DNA from: Chlorobiaceae bacterium
Lineage (GTDB): Bacteria > Bacteroidota > Chlorobiia > Chlorobiales > Chlorobiaceae
Assembly: GCA_012972825.1 (NCBI GenBank)
Contig: JABDHL010000005.1
Coordinates: 1 to 64,000 of the forward strand
Direction of reading: 5' to 3'
Length of the DNA stretch: 64,000 nucleotides
Shown here: piece after piece, positions 49,217 through 58,970 of the stretch
How the letters are laid out: each line of letters begins with the position of its first letter
Numbering within the stretch: the stretch's first letter is position 1
Notes under the pieces: model-generated
Seen by the model: only the letters and a program-made list of their open reading frames with translations
Databases searched by the model: none
What the model was told of the DNA's origin: nothing
Position numbers and translations under genes: made by a program

Positions 49217-49865
49217 AGATGGTTTTAAAGAAGGCCTGCCAAAGTGCCTGCACCTTTTTTTCATCTTCAGAGAGTGCCGGGGTGGTGAATTGTTCGATGG
49301 TACCGAACTGAAGTGAACCGTTATTCCAGCGGGCGGCGGTGCGGCGTTTGACGTCGTAGAGAAACCAGTGCTGCGCTCTGAGCCTGCGGCTGAAGTGGTA
49401 GGCAAGGGGATGGATGATATTGCAGTCGGGTTCCATTTTCGCGAGATAGGCGCCATCCTGAAGTTTTTCGAACCTCAGAAGGCCTTTCATTCGGTGCAGC
49501 TCCCGTCCTGCTTTTTTTGCAACGTTGACAATATCACGTATTGCTGGATGAGTAAGATAACCCTTTACCTGGTCGCCATGCCTGAAAGCTAGCGAAACAT
49601 AATGCAGCAGGCTGGTTTCCATCTCCCCTTTTTCGGCGAGCATGAAAGAGTAGAGGGTATGTGCTGCATCGGGTGCATGCTGCTTCAGCCGAAAAAAAAG
49701 AGATTCTGCCCGGGGTGCATCAGTGCTGATCGTAAATCCCTCTTCAAAAAGGGTGTCTTTACGCTCTGACAGCGTAACTTTTTCGGGATCTGCCTCCTCT
49801 TCAAGAATCCACGATATGGCAGACAAAAGGCCGTCGGCAGTACCGTCGTAAAGGTAGCTGTTCAT
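49128..49865 (-). CDS. DUF4130/TIGR03915-type putative DNA repair protein
   Basis: A 245-residue protein from the ATG at 49865 (the longer frame would overlap the upstream gene). It contains LLHYVSLAFRHGDQVKGYLTHP and HRMKGLLRFEKLQDGAYLAKMEPDCN, then HPLAYHFSRRLRAQHWFLYD, the conserved core of the TIGR03915 family. It starts 4 bases after the stop of the radical SAM gene. In other genomes the family is next to, or fused with, a family 4-type uracil-DNA glycosylase domain. The function is unknown; participation in a DNA-base modification or repair reaction is inferred. Its 3' end lies over the broken toxin on the other strand. Confidence 0.85.
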   Translation of the reverse strand: MNSYLYDGTADGLLSAISWILEEEADPEKVTLSERKDTLFEEGFTISTDAPRAESLFFRLKQHAPDAAHTLYSFMLAEKGEMETSLLHYVSLAFRHGDQVKGYLTHPAIRDIVNVAKKAGRELHRMKGLLRFEKLQDGAYLAKMEPDCNIIHPLAYHFSRRLRAQHWFLYDVKRRTAARWNNGSLQFGTIEQFTTPALSEDEKKVQALWQAFFKTISIPDRKNPRLQKSNMPMKYWKYLVEKQGE

Positions 49866-49869
49866 CACA

Positions 49870-51132
49870 TTATGCGAAAAGACCGGGCAGTACCAGTTGT
49901 TCAGGATGAGCCGACACAGCAGTTTCGCCACCTGCACCAAGCAACAGTCTTTGGCGGATCACCGTTGGGGACTGATCAGGTTTTTCAGATGACCTGCCTG
50001 AGCAGATGATAAAATATTTTGCCCGTTTGATAACTACACCGATTTTTTTCAAGCCTTCAGGAGTAATGGGTGAAAATCGACGGGCAGCGACAATGCGCTT
50101 GGCTGAAACCACTCCGATTCCCGGCACACGCAACAGTGTTGCATAGTCTGCACGGTTAACCTCGACCGGAAAAAATTCCGGATGGCGCAGAGCCCAGGCA
50201 GTCTTGGGATCAAACGATTCATCGAGATGGGGGGCTTCATCCGAAAGAATCTCTTCGGCGGAAAAACCGTAAAAGCGCAACAGCCAGTCCGCCTGATAGA
50301 GTCGGTGTTCGCGTCGTAAAGGTGGCGCTGCAAGTGCGGGAAGGCGGTTGTCCGCTGTAACTGGAACATAAGCAGAGTAATAAACCCGCTTGAGATTCAT
50401 TTTTTTGTAGAGCCCCTGGGAAAGGCGCAGTATCTGAAAATCGTTTTCCGGACTTGCCCCTATAATCATCTGGGTACTCTGGCCTGCCGGTGCAAACCGG
50501 GGAGCATGTCGACAAACCTTGCGTTCAACAAGACTGGTTGCTATCTCCCGCCCGATAAGCGCCATGGGCTCAAGAATCGCATGTTTATGCTTTTGAGGGG
50601 CAAGCCGCTGCAGGGAAGCCTGTGAGGGCAGTTCAATGTTGACACTGATACGATCGGCATAGAGCCCTGCTTTTCGCACAAGTTCACTGCTGCAGCCGGG
50701 AATGATTTTCATGTGTATATAACCACCGAACTGCTCTTCGGTACGGAGAGTTTCGGCAACCCTGACCATACGTTCCATGGTGTGATCGGGGCTCTGCATG
50801 ACAGCCGAGCTTAAAAAAAGCCCTTCGATATAGTTGCGACGATAGAATTCAAGAGTAAGATCTATCACTTCGCGAGCTGTAAATGAAGCGCGCTCAACTG
50901 GATTAGTGGAGCGGTTCACACAGTATGCACAGTCATAGATGCAGTCATTGGAAAGCAGAATTTTCAGAAGAGAGATACAGCGGCCATCATCCGCCCATGA
51001 GTGGCAGATCCCGCTGGTGGATGTATTGCCGGTTCCACTTGAGGGCCCCTCACGCCTGCTTCCACTGGAAGCACACGAGGCGTCGTAACGCGCTGCACCG
51101 GAAAGAATCTGCAATTTCGCCTTGGTATCCAT
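49870..51132 (-). CDS. Radical SAM putative DNA modification/repair protein (TIGR03916-type)
   Basis: A 420-residue radical SAM enzyme with CIYDCAYC (C-x3-C-x2-C, near 64-71) for the 4Fe-4S cluster. It also has VNIELPSQASL, the GQSTQMIIGASPEND block, and a C-terminal helix-hairpin-helix (LLRVPGIGVVSAKRIVAAR, near 325-345) for DNA or RNA binding. It is the partner of the DUF4130 protein 4 bases downstream. Known family association with uracil-DNA glycosylase suggests a DNA-acting radical reaction, but no substrate is established. Confidence 0.9.
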   Translation of the reverse strand: MDTKAKLQILSGAARYDASCASSGSRREGPSSGTGNTSTSGICHSWADDGRCISLLKILLSNDCIYDCAYCVNRSTNPVERASFTAREVIDLTLEFYRRNYIEGLFLSSAVMQSPDHTMERMVRVAETLRTEEQFGGYIHMKIIPGCSSELVRKAGLYADRISVNIELPSQASLQRLAPQKHKHAILEPMALIGREIATSLVERKVCRHAPRFAPAGQSTQMIIGASPENDFQILRLSQGLYKKMNLKRVYYSAYVPVTADNRLPALAAPPLRREHRLYQADWLLRFYGFSAEEILSDEAPHLDESFDPKTAWALRHPEFFPVEVNRADYATLLRVPGIGVVSAKRIVAARRFSPITPEGLKKIGVVIKRAKYFIICSGRSSEKPDQSPTVIRQRLLLGAGGETAVSAHPEQLVLPGLFA

Positions 51133-51182
51133 GGGTGAAATATAGTGAAGAAAGAAAGAGAAGACGGATGGATAAAAGTAGA

Positions 51183-52667
51183 TTACTGCTCACGCTCTGT
51201 TTTGTCGTTCCACTGCAAAAGCAATTCTATGGCTCGTCTGGCTCCGGTCACAACACCTGGAAGGGACTGCCCTGGAAAGATTGAGTCGCCAACAAGAAAA
51301 AGATTGTCGAATGAAGTTGCCGGTCCACGAACCTTGAACAGCGAGGTCTGGGGATAACCTCCCACCAGGCCTTGAAAGCGTCCGGTATAGCGCTTCCAGG
51401 TAACAGGCGTTCCGGCAGTTATGCTTCGCACTGCATCACGGGCTTGAGGAAACTGTTCTGAAAGCACATCAAGCAGATGTTCGGTGAAAGCACTCTTGAG
51501 CTCCTTGTAGACAGCGCTCCCTTTCTCTTTCGCTTGAAACCATTGTTCAGGCCTTGTATGGGTGGAAATCGTGACTGCACAAAGCCCTTCAGGTGCACGA
51601 CCTGGTTCCTCAGCTGGTGAAAATGAGACAAAAATACTGTTCCCTTCTGCAAGCTCACCACTGGCTCCGACAATTTGCACATGATGTGTCGGCAAAGGAC
51701 TCAACAGGTCTAGATCCATGCCGAGGTAGAGGACAAACGCGCTCCATTGTTTACTCTCGCTTATGACAATCTCGGGTTTGTTCTCCAATCCAGTGAGCAG
51801 AGCAAGAGATTCAGGCGGGAGGTTTGCAATTACAAAATCAGCAGCAAGAGCGCTGCCATCTGAAGTTTCAAGACCGAAAACCTGTCGACGAACTGAATCG
51901 ATACGAATAACCTTTTTACGGTAAAGAACAGCCCCGCCGTTATCCTCAACAGCCCCGGCAAGCAACTCTGCAATCGTTCCGATCCCTCCTTTAACACGGC
52001 AGGCACCCGAAAGGGGCAGGTCAAGCGCGATAGCGGCATTGACGGCATTGGCATACCGAGAGGTGGTCTGTACTGAAACCAGAATCTGGGCATCAATAAA
52101 GCGGACAAAATCCGGGTCACTGTCGAGACCATGGGAGGCAAGCCATTCTAAAACTGTTTTTGTAGAAAATGTAAGCAGATGGGCCGATCCGGGAAGTCCG
52201 GCGATACCTTTACGGGCAAGACGGGCAAGATCACGCGCCCCTTTTACAGGCCATGAAAGCCCCCCTTCGGCAAGATGCCAGAGTATTTTGGCTATGTCTG
52301 CCTGCTCCCTCCAGAAGGTTGCTGAACCTGGAAAGCGTTCCAGAATACCAAGACGATGAGGAGGAAGATCAAGATGAAGCGAGTTGTGATGATACTGCCA
52401 GGCAACTGGTTCGGGTGAAACCGGCCAGAGAATGCCAAGCTCTTTGCCGAGCCTGTCCATCGGCCCGCCAACATGAAACCCGCAGCCAATCGTAGCTCCT
52501 GCATCGAAACGGTAACCTTCTCGAGCAAATGTTGCCGCACATCCGCCGGGGTAGTCCTGCGCTTCAAGCACGGTAACCATTGCTCCTTTCCGGGCAAGCA
52601 ACGCTGCGGCAGCAAGCCCTCCGACTCCCGCCCCAATCACGACAACGTTCAGATTCTGCAGTTCCAT
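51183..52667 (-). CDS. Phytoene desaturase/carotenoid isomerase-type FAD oxidoreductase
   Basis: A 494-residue protein with N-terminal VIGAGVGGLAAAALLARKGA (10-29) and the FAD-binding continuation VLEAQDYPGGCAATF, GYRFDAGATI. The C-terminal motif is LFLVGDSIFPGQSLPGVVTGA. This is the CrtI/CrtISO/CrtH layout. Chlorobiaceae use CrtP-CrtQ-CrtH to make lycopene, so a cis-trans carotene isomerase is a reasonable guess, but desaturases and other retinol-saturase-like enzymes look alike. No other carotenoid gene is near. Confidence 0.8.
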   Translation of the reverse strand: MELQNLNVVVIGAGVGGLAAAALLARKGAMVTVLEAQDYPGGCAATFAREGYRFDAGATIGCGFHVGGPMDRLGKELGILWPVSPEPVAWQYHHNSLHLDLPPHRLGILERFPGSATFWREQADIAKILWHLAEGGLSWPVKGARDLARLARKGIAGLPGSAHLLTFSTKTVLEWLASHGLDSDPDFVRFIDAQILVSVQTTSRYANAVNAAIALDLPLSGACRVKGGIGTIAELLAGAVEDNGGAVLYRKKVIRIDSVRRQVFGLETSDGSALAADFVIANLPPESLALLTGLENKPEIVISESKQWSAFVLYLGMDLDLLSPLPTHHVQIVGASGELAEGNSIFVSFSPAEEPGRAPEGLCAVTISTHTRPEQWFQAKEKGSAVYKELKSAFTEHLLDVLSEQFPQARDAVRSITAGTPVTWKRYTGRFQGLVGGYPQTSLFKVRGPATSFDNLFLVGDSIFPGQSLPGVVTGARRAIELLLQWNDKTEREQ

Positions 52668-52828
52668 GCTATTACTCTCTGGTTTCTCTTTTCCTTATCA
52701 ACTAACCACCGATATCCTTATGAAGTTCTTCACCAATAATCCGCTTGAGAATTGCTAAACGCAAGATTGAACCACAATGGTTATATGATGTGCAAAGGAA
52801 TAATCTGATGAGAGTGCGGGCAGGAGAG

Positions 52829-52902
52829 TCGGCGTAGCGGGATTTGAACCCACGACCCCTTCCACCCCAAGGAAGTGCGCTACCAGGCTGCGCTATACGC
52901 CG
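52829..52902 (-). tRNA. tRNA-Pro (anticodon GGG)
   Basis: Minus strand. The acceptor CGGCGTA pairs with TACGCCG. The D-arm is GCGCAGCCTGGTAGCGC. The anticodon stem CTTCC/GGAAG has loop TTGGGGT (anticodon GGG). The T-arm is GTGGGTTCAAATCCCGC. Discriminator A at 52829. CCA is not encoded, unlike the tRNA-Leu above. Confidence 0.96.
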
Positions 52903-53232
52903 ATTTAAACTGAAAAGGTACTAATTATAAAAAATTCTATTGATTATAATAATATTATTTCGCGCTTTCGCATTCTTCTTCCTCTTTCCCAAAGGAGTTT
53001 TCCACGCCGCATTTCATTCTCTTGTTATTACTTATCCACACTCTCAGTACCACTTCACGAATGTTTAAAGATTCCAATTATCGTTACGACAGGTTTGGGC
53101 GGAACCTGAAAAAAGTCCATAAATTATTTCATAAAATACGGTTATCAATAGAATAACACCCTTAAAGCAGGCTTCACCACTGTCGACTATATGAGCAAAT
53201 GGCCAATGTGCCAACAAGTTATCAACATTCCA
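52903..53232. other. Intergenic region with a DnaA box and two near matches
   Basis: A 330-base gap. The tRNA-side end (about 52903-52965) is very AT-rich (TATAATAATATTATTT). Then come one perfect DnaA box TTATCCACA (53032-53040), TTATCAATA (53142-53150) and TTATCAACA (53219-53227), all in the same orientation. No ORF or RNA was found. This could be a DnaA-binding or titration site or, less likely, a replication origin. Confidence 0.5.
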
Positions 53233-53913
53233 TCAACAATCCGGAGTATCCTGCCTGCGACCAACCAGGTGCTTTAGATACCCTATAAAAGGAGGTGAAA
53301 GGGAGAGAGCAATGATACTCAGGAATATCAGCTTTCTATGCTGCTGCACGAAAGGAAGCTGACCGATAAAATAACCGCCGTAGCAAAACAATCCCACCCA
53401 AAACAGCGCACCAGTAATACAGAAAAGAATAAAGCGATTGTATGGCATGGCACCTATACCAGCAACAAAAGGAGTAAATGTCCTGATAACAGGAATAAAC
53501 CGGGCGATGATGATCGTCTTGCCTCCATGTTTTTTAAAAAAACTATTGGTTCTGACAAGATGTTCGGGATTGAAAAAGCGTGATTTTTGATAATTGAACA
53601 CTTTTGGTCCAAGCTTGTGGCCGATCAGATAGTTGAGGTTATCGCCGAGCAGAGCTGCTGAAAAAAAAAGAATAAAAAGCAGGTTGGGATCGAGGGATGA
53701 GTCGGGCATGGCTGCAATTGACCCAGCCGCAAAAAGCAGAGAATCGCCCGGAAGGAAGGGCGTAACGACAAGTCCTGTTTCGCAGAAAATGATGAGAAAA
53801 AGAATGGCATAAAGCCAGAGTCCATACTGTGCAGCAAGGAGCTGCAGATGGGTATCAATATGGAGAATAAAGTCTGCAAGGGAAGTAATGAGAACGGTAA
53901 AAGAATAATCCAT
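53233..53913 (-). CDS. dedA: DedA-family membrane protein
   Basis: A 226-residue protein with about five hydrophobic helices and the DedA signature FCETGLVVTPFLPGDSLLFAAG and the GGKTIIIARFIPVIRTFTP block with the two conserved Arg. The start at 53913 is chosen because the resulting N-terminus (FILHIDTHLQLLAAQYG) lines up with E. coli DedA; ATG 53928 is possible. DedA proteins act in undecaprenyl phosphate or phospholipid recycling across the inner membrane and in membrane homeostasis, which would fit the glycan genes elsewhere. It is divergent from the hydrolase gene at 54086. Confidence 0.92.
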   Translation of the reverse strand: MDYSFTVLITSLADFILHIDTHLQLLAAQYGLWLYAILFLIIFCETGLVVTPFLPGDSLLFAAGSIAAMPDSSLDPNLLFILFFSAALLGDNLNYLIGHKLGPKVFNYQKSRFFNPEHLVRTNSFFKKHGGKTIIIARFIPVIRTFTPFVAGIGAMPYNRFILFCITGALFWVGLFCYGGYFIGQLPFVQQHRKLIFLSIIALSLSPPFIGYLKHLVGRRQDTPDC

Positions 53914-54085
53914 GTTGTGCCAACTCATAAATATTGAAATCTCTGTTTAAGCCAATGTAATGTACTCATTGAACCGATGAGTCGCAAAATAGCGCAAAGG
54001 GCCCAAGCTCGGGGAGGCAGGAGATAAGTTATTATTGTTATATATTAGGTTTGTATTACTCTCCATAATAAACCATGCAACTCAT

Positions 54086-54976
54086 ATGAGTTATTTAGAG
54101 TCCACCCGCTGTAGACTTTACTATGAAGACACTGCGGATTCAGATCCATCCGGCAAGGAGAAATCAGCAGTGCTGTTTGTGAACGGCTGGGCAGTATCCT
54201 CCCGATACTGGAAACCACTGGTCAATGTACTCTCCACGAACTACCGATGTATTACCTATGACCAGAGCGGCACGGGAAAAACCATTATCACAGGCTATAA
54301 ACCAGCCTTTACCATTCAGGGCTTTACCGATGAGGCAGGTGCGCTTATTGAGCATCTTGGACTGCAAACATCAAAACAGCTGCATATTGTCGGTCATTCA
54401 ATGGGAGGCATGGTTGCAACTGAACTCTGCATCCGTTATCGTGAGGCGCTTGTGTCTGCAACCATCATTGCCTGCGGTATTTTCGAAGAGACGCCTTTTA
54501 CCTCACTTGGCCTCATGTTTCTTGGCGGACTGATTGATTTTTCCATGAATTTCCGCAACATTTTCCAACATGAACCGCTGAAAAGTCTCTTTATCAAAAG
54601 AGCTGCATCCAAAGAGATTCCGAAAGAGTACCATGATATCATTATTGAAGATTTCACTCAGTCTGATAAAGATGCTACCAATGCTGTCGGCAAGTTTTCC
54701 ATCGACCCTGAGGCACTGAGGGCTTACACCCGACATGTTATCAATATTTCTTCACCGTTATTATGCTGTGTAGGAATGGCGGATCATACCATTCCCCCTG
54801 AAGGAACCATATCGCTTTATGAAAAACGCAGAGCTAAGGCATCCGCACCCACAAGGCTCGCAAAATTCCCCGATCTCGGCCATTTGCCGATGCTTGAAGA
54901 GACTGCTGAATTTGCCAGGGAGCTTAACAAACATTTTGAATTTGCTGAACAATTTTATAAAAAAAAGATCGCTTGA
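54086..54976 (+). CDS. Alpha/beta hydrolase
   Basis: A 296-residue alpha/beta hydrolase from the ATG at 54086 (the longer frame to 54035 adds an unlikely leader). Oxyanion-hole VNGWAVSSRYW (near 30-40), nucleophile elbow GHSMGG (near 113), a late Asp in GMADHTIPPE (near 234) and His in LGHLPMLEE (near 270) give a full triad. The substrate is unknown; esterase or lipase-like. It opens the plus-strand run hydrolase-PBP-guaA. Confidence 0.88.
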   Translation: MSYLESTRCRLYYEDTADSDPSGKEKSAVLFVNGWAVSSRYWKPLVNVLSTNYRCITYDQSGTGKTIITGYKPAFTIQGFTDEAGALIEHLGLQTSKQLHIVGHSMGGMVATELCIRYREALVSATIIACGIFEETPFTSLGLMFLGGLIDFSMNFRNIFQHEPLKSLFIKRAASKEIPKEYHDIIIEDFTQSDKDATNAVGKFSIDPEALRAYTRHVINISSPLLCCVGMADHTIPPEGTISLYEKRRAKASAPTRLAKFPDLGHLPMLEETAEFARELNKHFEFAEQFYKKKIA

Positions 54977-55069
54977 AAATACAGCCAATGCATAACAGAT
55001 GATTTCATGACTACCACAAATGTTACTATTGTTATAAAAAAAATAAAACACTAAAGATCAACAGATACT

Positions 55070-57349
55070 GTGAGTAAAATATTTGCCAAAGGCATGCTTC
55101 TCTTTCTTGCCTTGTCGATCACCATAACTTTCACAAGCCCCAAGTTATATGCGATACAAAATTTTTTGGGTCTCCCGAGCCTTGAAGAACTTGAAAATCC
55201 AAATCCGGAACTTGCCTCTCTTGTCTATTCAGAAGATGGCATCCTGCTCCATAAGTTTTTTCTGAAAAACCGCACTTTCATTCCTCTTAAATCCATTCCG
55301 CTTTCTGCACGCTACGCACTGATCGCTACTGAAGATGTCGCGTTTTACCAGCACTGGGGCGTTGATCTCCGACGACTTACGCTAGCTATGGGTGAAAATA
55401 TCCTCAAGGGACGCACCCGATGGCAAGGAGCCAGTACCATTACCCAGCAGCTTGCCAAAAACCTCTATTTGACCCAGGAACGTACCGTCAGCCGAAAAGT
55501 CAAAGAGTTTGTTACAGCCATTGAGCTGGAAAAAACATACACCAAAGATGAAATACTTGCCCTCTATCTCAACACTGTCTATTTCGGATCCGGTGCTTAT
55601 GGCATAGAAGCTGCCGCCTATACCTATTTTGGGAAGCCAGCATCCCGCCTGACGCTGCCTGAAAGCGCCACGCTTATTGCGACACTGAAAAACCCTACCA
55701 CTTACAGCCCGGCGAAAGATCCTTCAAGTTCTGCGAGCAGAAGGAACCTTATTCTCTCTCTGATGGAAAAGGCAAAATTCATTACGCCAAAACAGGCGGC
55801 AACTGCCCAGAAAACCCCGCTAGTGCTGAAATATACACCGGTAAACCATCAGGGCCTGGCTCCCTACTTTACTGAGTATATCCGGCAGACCATCAAGCCC
55901 TCAACAATGCTTGGGAGCGTTGACCTCTACCGTGATGGCCTGTCCATTCAGACAACGCTCGACAGCCGAATGCAGAACTATGCTCAGCAGGCTGCAGCCG
56001 AACATCTTGCTGAGCTTCAGGCTGCATTTGACCGATCATGGAGATGGCCAGATCCATTAAAAAACCAGATCATAAGGGAAAGTGAGCGATTTAAGAGCCT
56101 CTTGGAGGATGGGCTATCTGACCGGGAGGCAATGGCTAAAGTCAAAGCTGACAAAGCATGGGTTAACGAACTTCTTGAGTCTAAAACCAGAATACAGGTG
56201 GCCCTTGTGGCTATCGACCCGACCAACGGCCATGTTAAGGCATGGGTTGGGGGCAACAAGTTTTCACCTGATGATTACAAGTATCAGTTTGACCATGTCT
56301 GGCAGGCCAAACGTCAACCAGGTTCGACCTTCAAGCCTTTTGTCTATACGGCTGCCATCGACAAGGGGATTCCGGCTAACTTTCAGGTGCTTAACCAGCC
56401 ACTTGCCCTTAACAGCGGTAACGGCACAGTCTGGTCACCAAGAAACTCCGACGGTTCATCGGGCGGGATGACCACACTCCGTACAGCATTGGCCCACTCA
56501 CTGAATCAGGTTACCGTCAGGCTTGCTTATGAACGCCTTTCCACATCGGAAATAATCAGCTATGCCAAAAGAATGGGCATTTCTTCGCCGTTATCTTCCA
56601 ATTTGTCATTAGCCCTCGGCACATCAGAAGTTACCCCGCTTGAATTAGCCGGAGCATTTTCAACCTTTGCCAACAACGGTTTCTGGAATGAACCGGTCTC
56701 AATTTTGAAGGTTGAGGACAAGCATAACCGCCTTTTATCGGCATATAAACCAAACAGGCGTTTTGCCATTGACTCTACCACCAACTTTGTGATGGTTTCA
56801 ATGCTCAAGGATGTTATCACGAAGGGTACCGGTGCAGCAGTTCGTGCCCGATACGGATTTGATATTGAAGCAGCAGGCAAAACCGGCACAACCCAGAGTA
56901 TGAGGGATGCATGGTTTGCAGGATTCACCCCTCAGCTTGTTGCTGTTGTATGGACTGGATTTGATGACGAGCGAATCAGGTTTACCTCGATGGAGTATGG
57001 CCAGGGTGCCAGAGCTGCACTTCCAATTTGGGCAGGATTTATGAAACGCTGCTACAGCGACCGGTCACTGAAACTTGAAAACAGGTATTTTCATATTCCT
57101 GAAACGGTTATTGCCGTTCCAATATCCGGTCAAACCAATACGCCTTCCGATCTGCTCGGCAATAACGTCTATATTGAATACTATACTCCGAAAGGCTTTA
57201 AATACTATCAATCCCGTCCGGGTCCATTATCCGATGAGAAAAACAACCCTGCGGAAGGCAGCAGCGGCGCTGGCGGAAACGACAATGGAGCGTTACCTCC
57301 ACAGAACCCTGTTCCGGCAGTACGTCCTAAATTAGAAGATATCTACTGA
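55070..57349 (+). CDS. Class A penicillin-binding protein (PBP1A-like)
   Basis: A 759-residue bifunctional enzyme. N-terminal signal anchor (about 8-28). GT51 transglycosylase domain (about 65-235) with ATEDVAFYQHWGVD (catalytic Glu) and QGASTITQQLAKNLYL. Penicillin-binding transpeptidase domain (about 330-640): SxxK in PGSTFKP (near 416), S-x-N in SLN (near 480) and KTGTT (near 603). A Gly/Ser/Pro-rich tail ends the protein. It polymerises and cross-links peptidoglycan in the periplasm. It starts with GTG, 93 bases after the hydrolase stop. Confidence 0.95.
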   Translation: MSKIFAKGMLLFLALSITITFTSPKLYAIQNFLGLPSLEELENPNPELASLVYSEDGILLHKFFLKNRTFIPLKSIPLSARYALIATEDVAFYQHWGVDLRRLTLAMGENILKGRTRWQGASTITQQLAKNLYLTQERTVSRKVKEFVTAIELEKTYTKDEILALYLNTVYFGSGAYGIEAAAYTYFGKPASRLTLPESATLIATLKNPTTYSPAKDPSSSASRRNLILSLMEKAKFITPKQAATAQKTPLVLKYTPVNHQGLAPYFTEYIRQTIKPSTMLGSVDLYRDGLSIQTTLDSRMQNYAQQAAAEHLAELQAAFDRSWRWPDPLKNQIIRESERFKSLLEDGLSDREAMAKVKADKAWVNELLESKTRIQVALVAIDPTNGHVKAWVGGNKFSPDDYKYQFDHVWQAKRQPGSTFKPFVYTAAIDKGIPANFQVLNQPLALNSGNGTVWSPRNSDGSSGGMTTLRTALAHSLNQVTVRLAYERLSTSEIISYAKRMGISSPLSSNLSLALGTSEVTPLELAGAFSTFANNGFWNEPVSILKVEDKHNRLLSAYKPNRRFAIDSTTNFVMVSMLKDVITKGTGAAVRARYGFDIEAAGKTGTTQSMRDAWFAGFTPQLVAVVWTGFDDERIRFTSMEYGQGARAALPIWAGFMKRCYSDRSLKLENRYFHIPETVIAVPISGQTNTPSDLLGNNVYIEYYTPKGFKYYQSRPGPLSDEKNNPAEGSSGAGGNDNGALPPQNPVPAVRPKLEDIY

Positions 57350-57382
57350 TTTCTTGCTTCGTTAACACACAATCGCTTTGTT

Positions 57383-58924
57383 ATGCAATCGGTTTTAGTT
57401 CTGGATTTTGGATCACAATACACACAGTTAATTGCTCGTCGTATCCGTGAACTGGGTATTTATTCTGAGATACTTCCCTACAATGCCTCAACGGTGACCA
57501 TCAGAGAGCACAACCCCAAAGCACTCATCCTTTCTGGTGGGCCGACAAGTATCTACGAAGAATCTGCTATCCTGCCTGATGGAGGTATCTTTTCGCTCGG
57601 TATTCCTGTACTTGGTATATGCTACGGCCTGCAGGCTATAGCCAAACATTTCGGTGGAGAAGTTGCCGGTTCTTTAAAACACGAATTCGGACGCGCTAAA
57701 ATTATTGTCTCTCATGACGATGAACATGAAAGTCTGCTTTTCCGCGATATTCCCGACTCTGACGTCTGGATGAGCCACGGAGACAAAGTAACCAAACTTC
57801 CTGAGGGATTCAGAGTAACGGCCAGCAGTGGAAATTCTGAAATGTGCGCTATTGAAAGCTTCGGCAGCAAAGGTGCCTTGAAAGTATATGGGCTTCAGTT
57901 TCACCCCGAAGTTCAGCACACCCTCTACGGCAAACAGCTTCTCTCAAACTTTCTTATCACTATTGCGGGCATCAAGCCTGACTGGTCATCAAAAAGCTTT
58001 ATCGAACACAAGATCGAAGAGATCGGACGCAAAGCAGGCAATGATACGGTTATCTGCGGCATAAGCGGCGGAGTGGATTCAACTGTTGCAGCTGTAATGG
58101 TCAGCCGGGCCATCGGCAAGCGACTGCACTGCGTCTTTGTTGATAACGGCCTTTTGAGAAAAAATGAAGCTGAAAAAGTAATGAGCTTTCTCTCAACGAT
58201 CGGGCTCAGAGTATCTCTCGTCAATGCTTCTGATCTTTTCTTGAAACGACTGAAAAATGTTGCATCACCTGAAAAGAAGCGTAAAATAATAGGAAAAACC
58301 TTTATACAGGTTTTTGAAGAGCAGATGGCTCATGAAAAGTTTCTTGTGCAGGGCACTCTCTACCCTGATGTTATTGAGAGCGTCAGCGTCAATGGCCCTT
58401 CCGAAACCATCAAGTCACACCATAATGTAGGAGGGTTACCGAAACGCATGAAGCTTAAGCTGATTGAGCCACTTCGGGAACTCTTTAAAGATGAAGTGCG
58501 TGCCGCAGGGCGCGAACTCGGCATCGCCGAAGATATCCTGATGCGCCATCCTTTTCCAGGTCCCGGCCTTTCGGTAAGGGTGCTCGGATCGGTAAACAAA
58601 GAAAGACTTGATATCCTTCGCGAAGCTGACGAAATCTATATTGAAGAGCTGAAATCAAGCGGACTCTACCAACAGGTGTGGCAGGCATTTGCGGTGCTTC
58701 TTCCTGTCCAGTCGGTTGGCGTCATGGGCGATAAACGCACCTACGAAAATGTTCTCGCGCTGAGGGCAGTTGAATCCACGGACGGCATGACTGCCGACTG
58801 GGCACAGCTGCCGCATGATTTTCTTGCCCATGTTTCAAACCGCATCATCAATGAAGTACGCGGGATTAACAGAGTGGCTTATGACATATCGTCAAAACCT
58901 CCGGCCACTATTGAGTGGGAGTAA
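57383..58924 (+). CDS. guaA: GMP synthase (glutamine-hydrolysing)
   Basis: A 513-residue two-domain enzyme. The class I glutamine amidotransferase domain (1-190) has nucleophile Cys in GICYGLQ (near 80) and catalytic His/Glu in LQFHPEVQ (near 173). The ATP-pyrophosphatase domain carries the P-loop GISGGVDST (near 226-234) and [10 protein letters not shown] (near 327). The C-terminal dimer domain has [12 protein letters not shown]. It converts XMP to GMP. Length is typical. Its stop codon is inside the inverted repeat that separates it from the convergent ATPase. Confidence 0.97.
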   Translation: MQSVLVLDFGSQYTQLIARRIRELGIYSEILPYNASTVTIREHNPKALILSGGPTSIYEESAILPDGGIFSLGIPVLGICYGLQAIAKHFGGEVAGSLKHEFGRAKIIVSHDDEHESLLFRDIPDSDVWMSHGDKVTKLPEGFRVTASSGNSEMCAIESFGSKGALKVYGLQFHPEVQHTLYGKQLLSNFLITIAGIKPDWSSKSFIEHKIEEIGRKAGNDTVICGISGGVDSTVAAVMVSRAIGKRLHCVFVDNGLLRKNEAEKVMSFLSTIGLRVSLVNASDLFLKRLKNVASPEKKRKIIGKTFIQVFEEQMAHEKFLVQGTLYPDVIESVSVNGPSETIKSHHNVGGLPKRMKLKLIEPLRELFKDEVRAAGRELGIAEDILMRHPFPGPGLSVRVLGSVNKERLDILREADEIYIEELKSSGLYQQVWQAFAVLLPVQSVGVMGDKRTYENVLALRAVESTDGMTADWAQLPHDFLAHVSNRIINEVRGINRVAYDISSKPPATIEWE

Positions 58925-58970
58925 TGGCTGTCGGCTGACTTGCGCAAATTGCATGCGAGTCGCGCCATTA
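58922..58970. terminator. Imperfect palindrome containing both stop codons of convergent genes
   Basis: TAATGGC (58922-58928) is perfectly inverted as GCCATTA (58964-58970); inside it GACT and AGTC (58937-58940, 58958-58961) also pair. The outer arms begin with the guaA TAA and end with the TAA of the minus-strand ATPase gene. There is no T-tract. It is a candidate convergent terminator or barrier. Confidence 0.45.

Noticed and set aside
53964-53982. Small hairpin ACTCAT/ATGAGT before the hydrolase gene
   Set aside because: Six base pairs with a 7-base loop is common by chance and has no T-tract.
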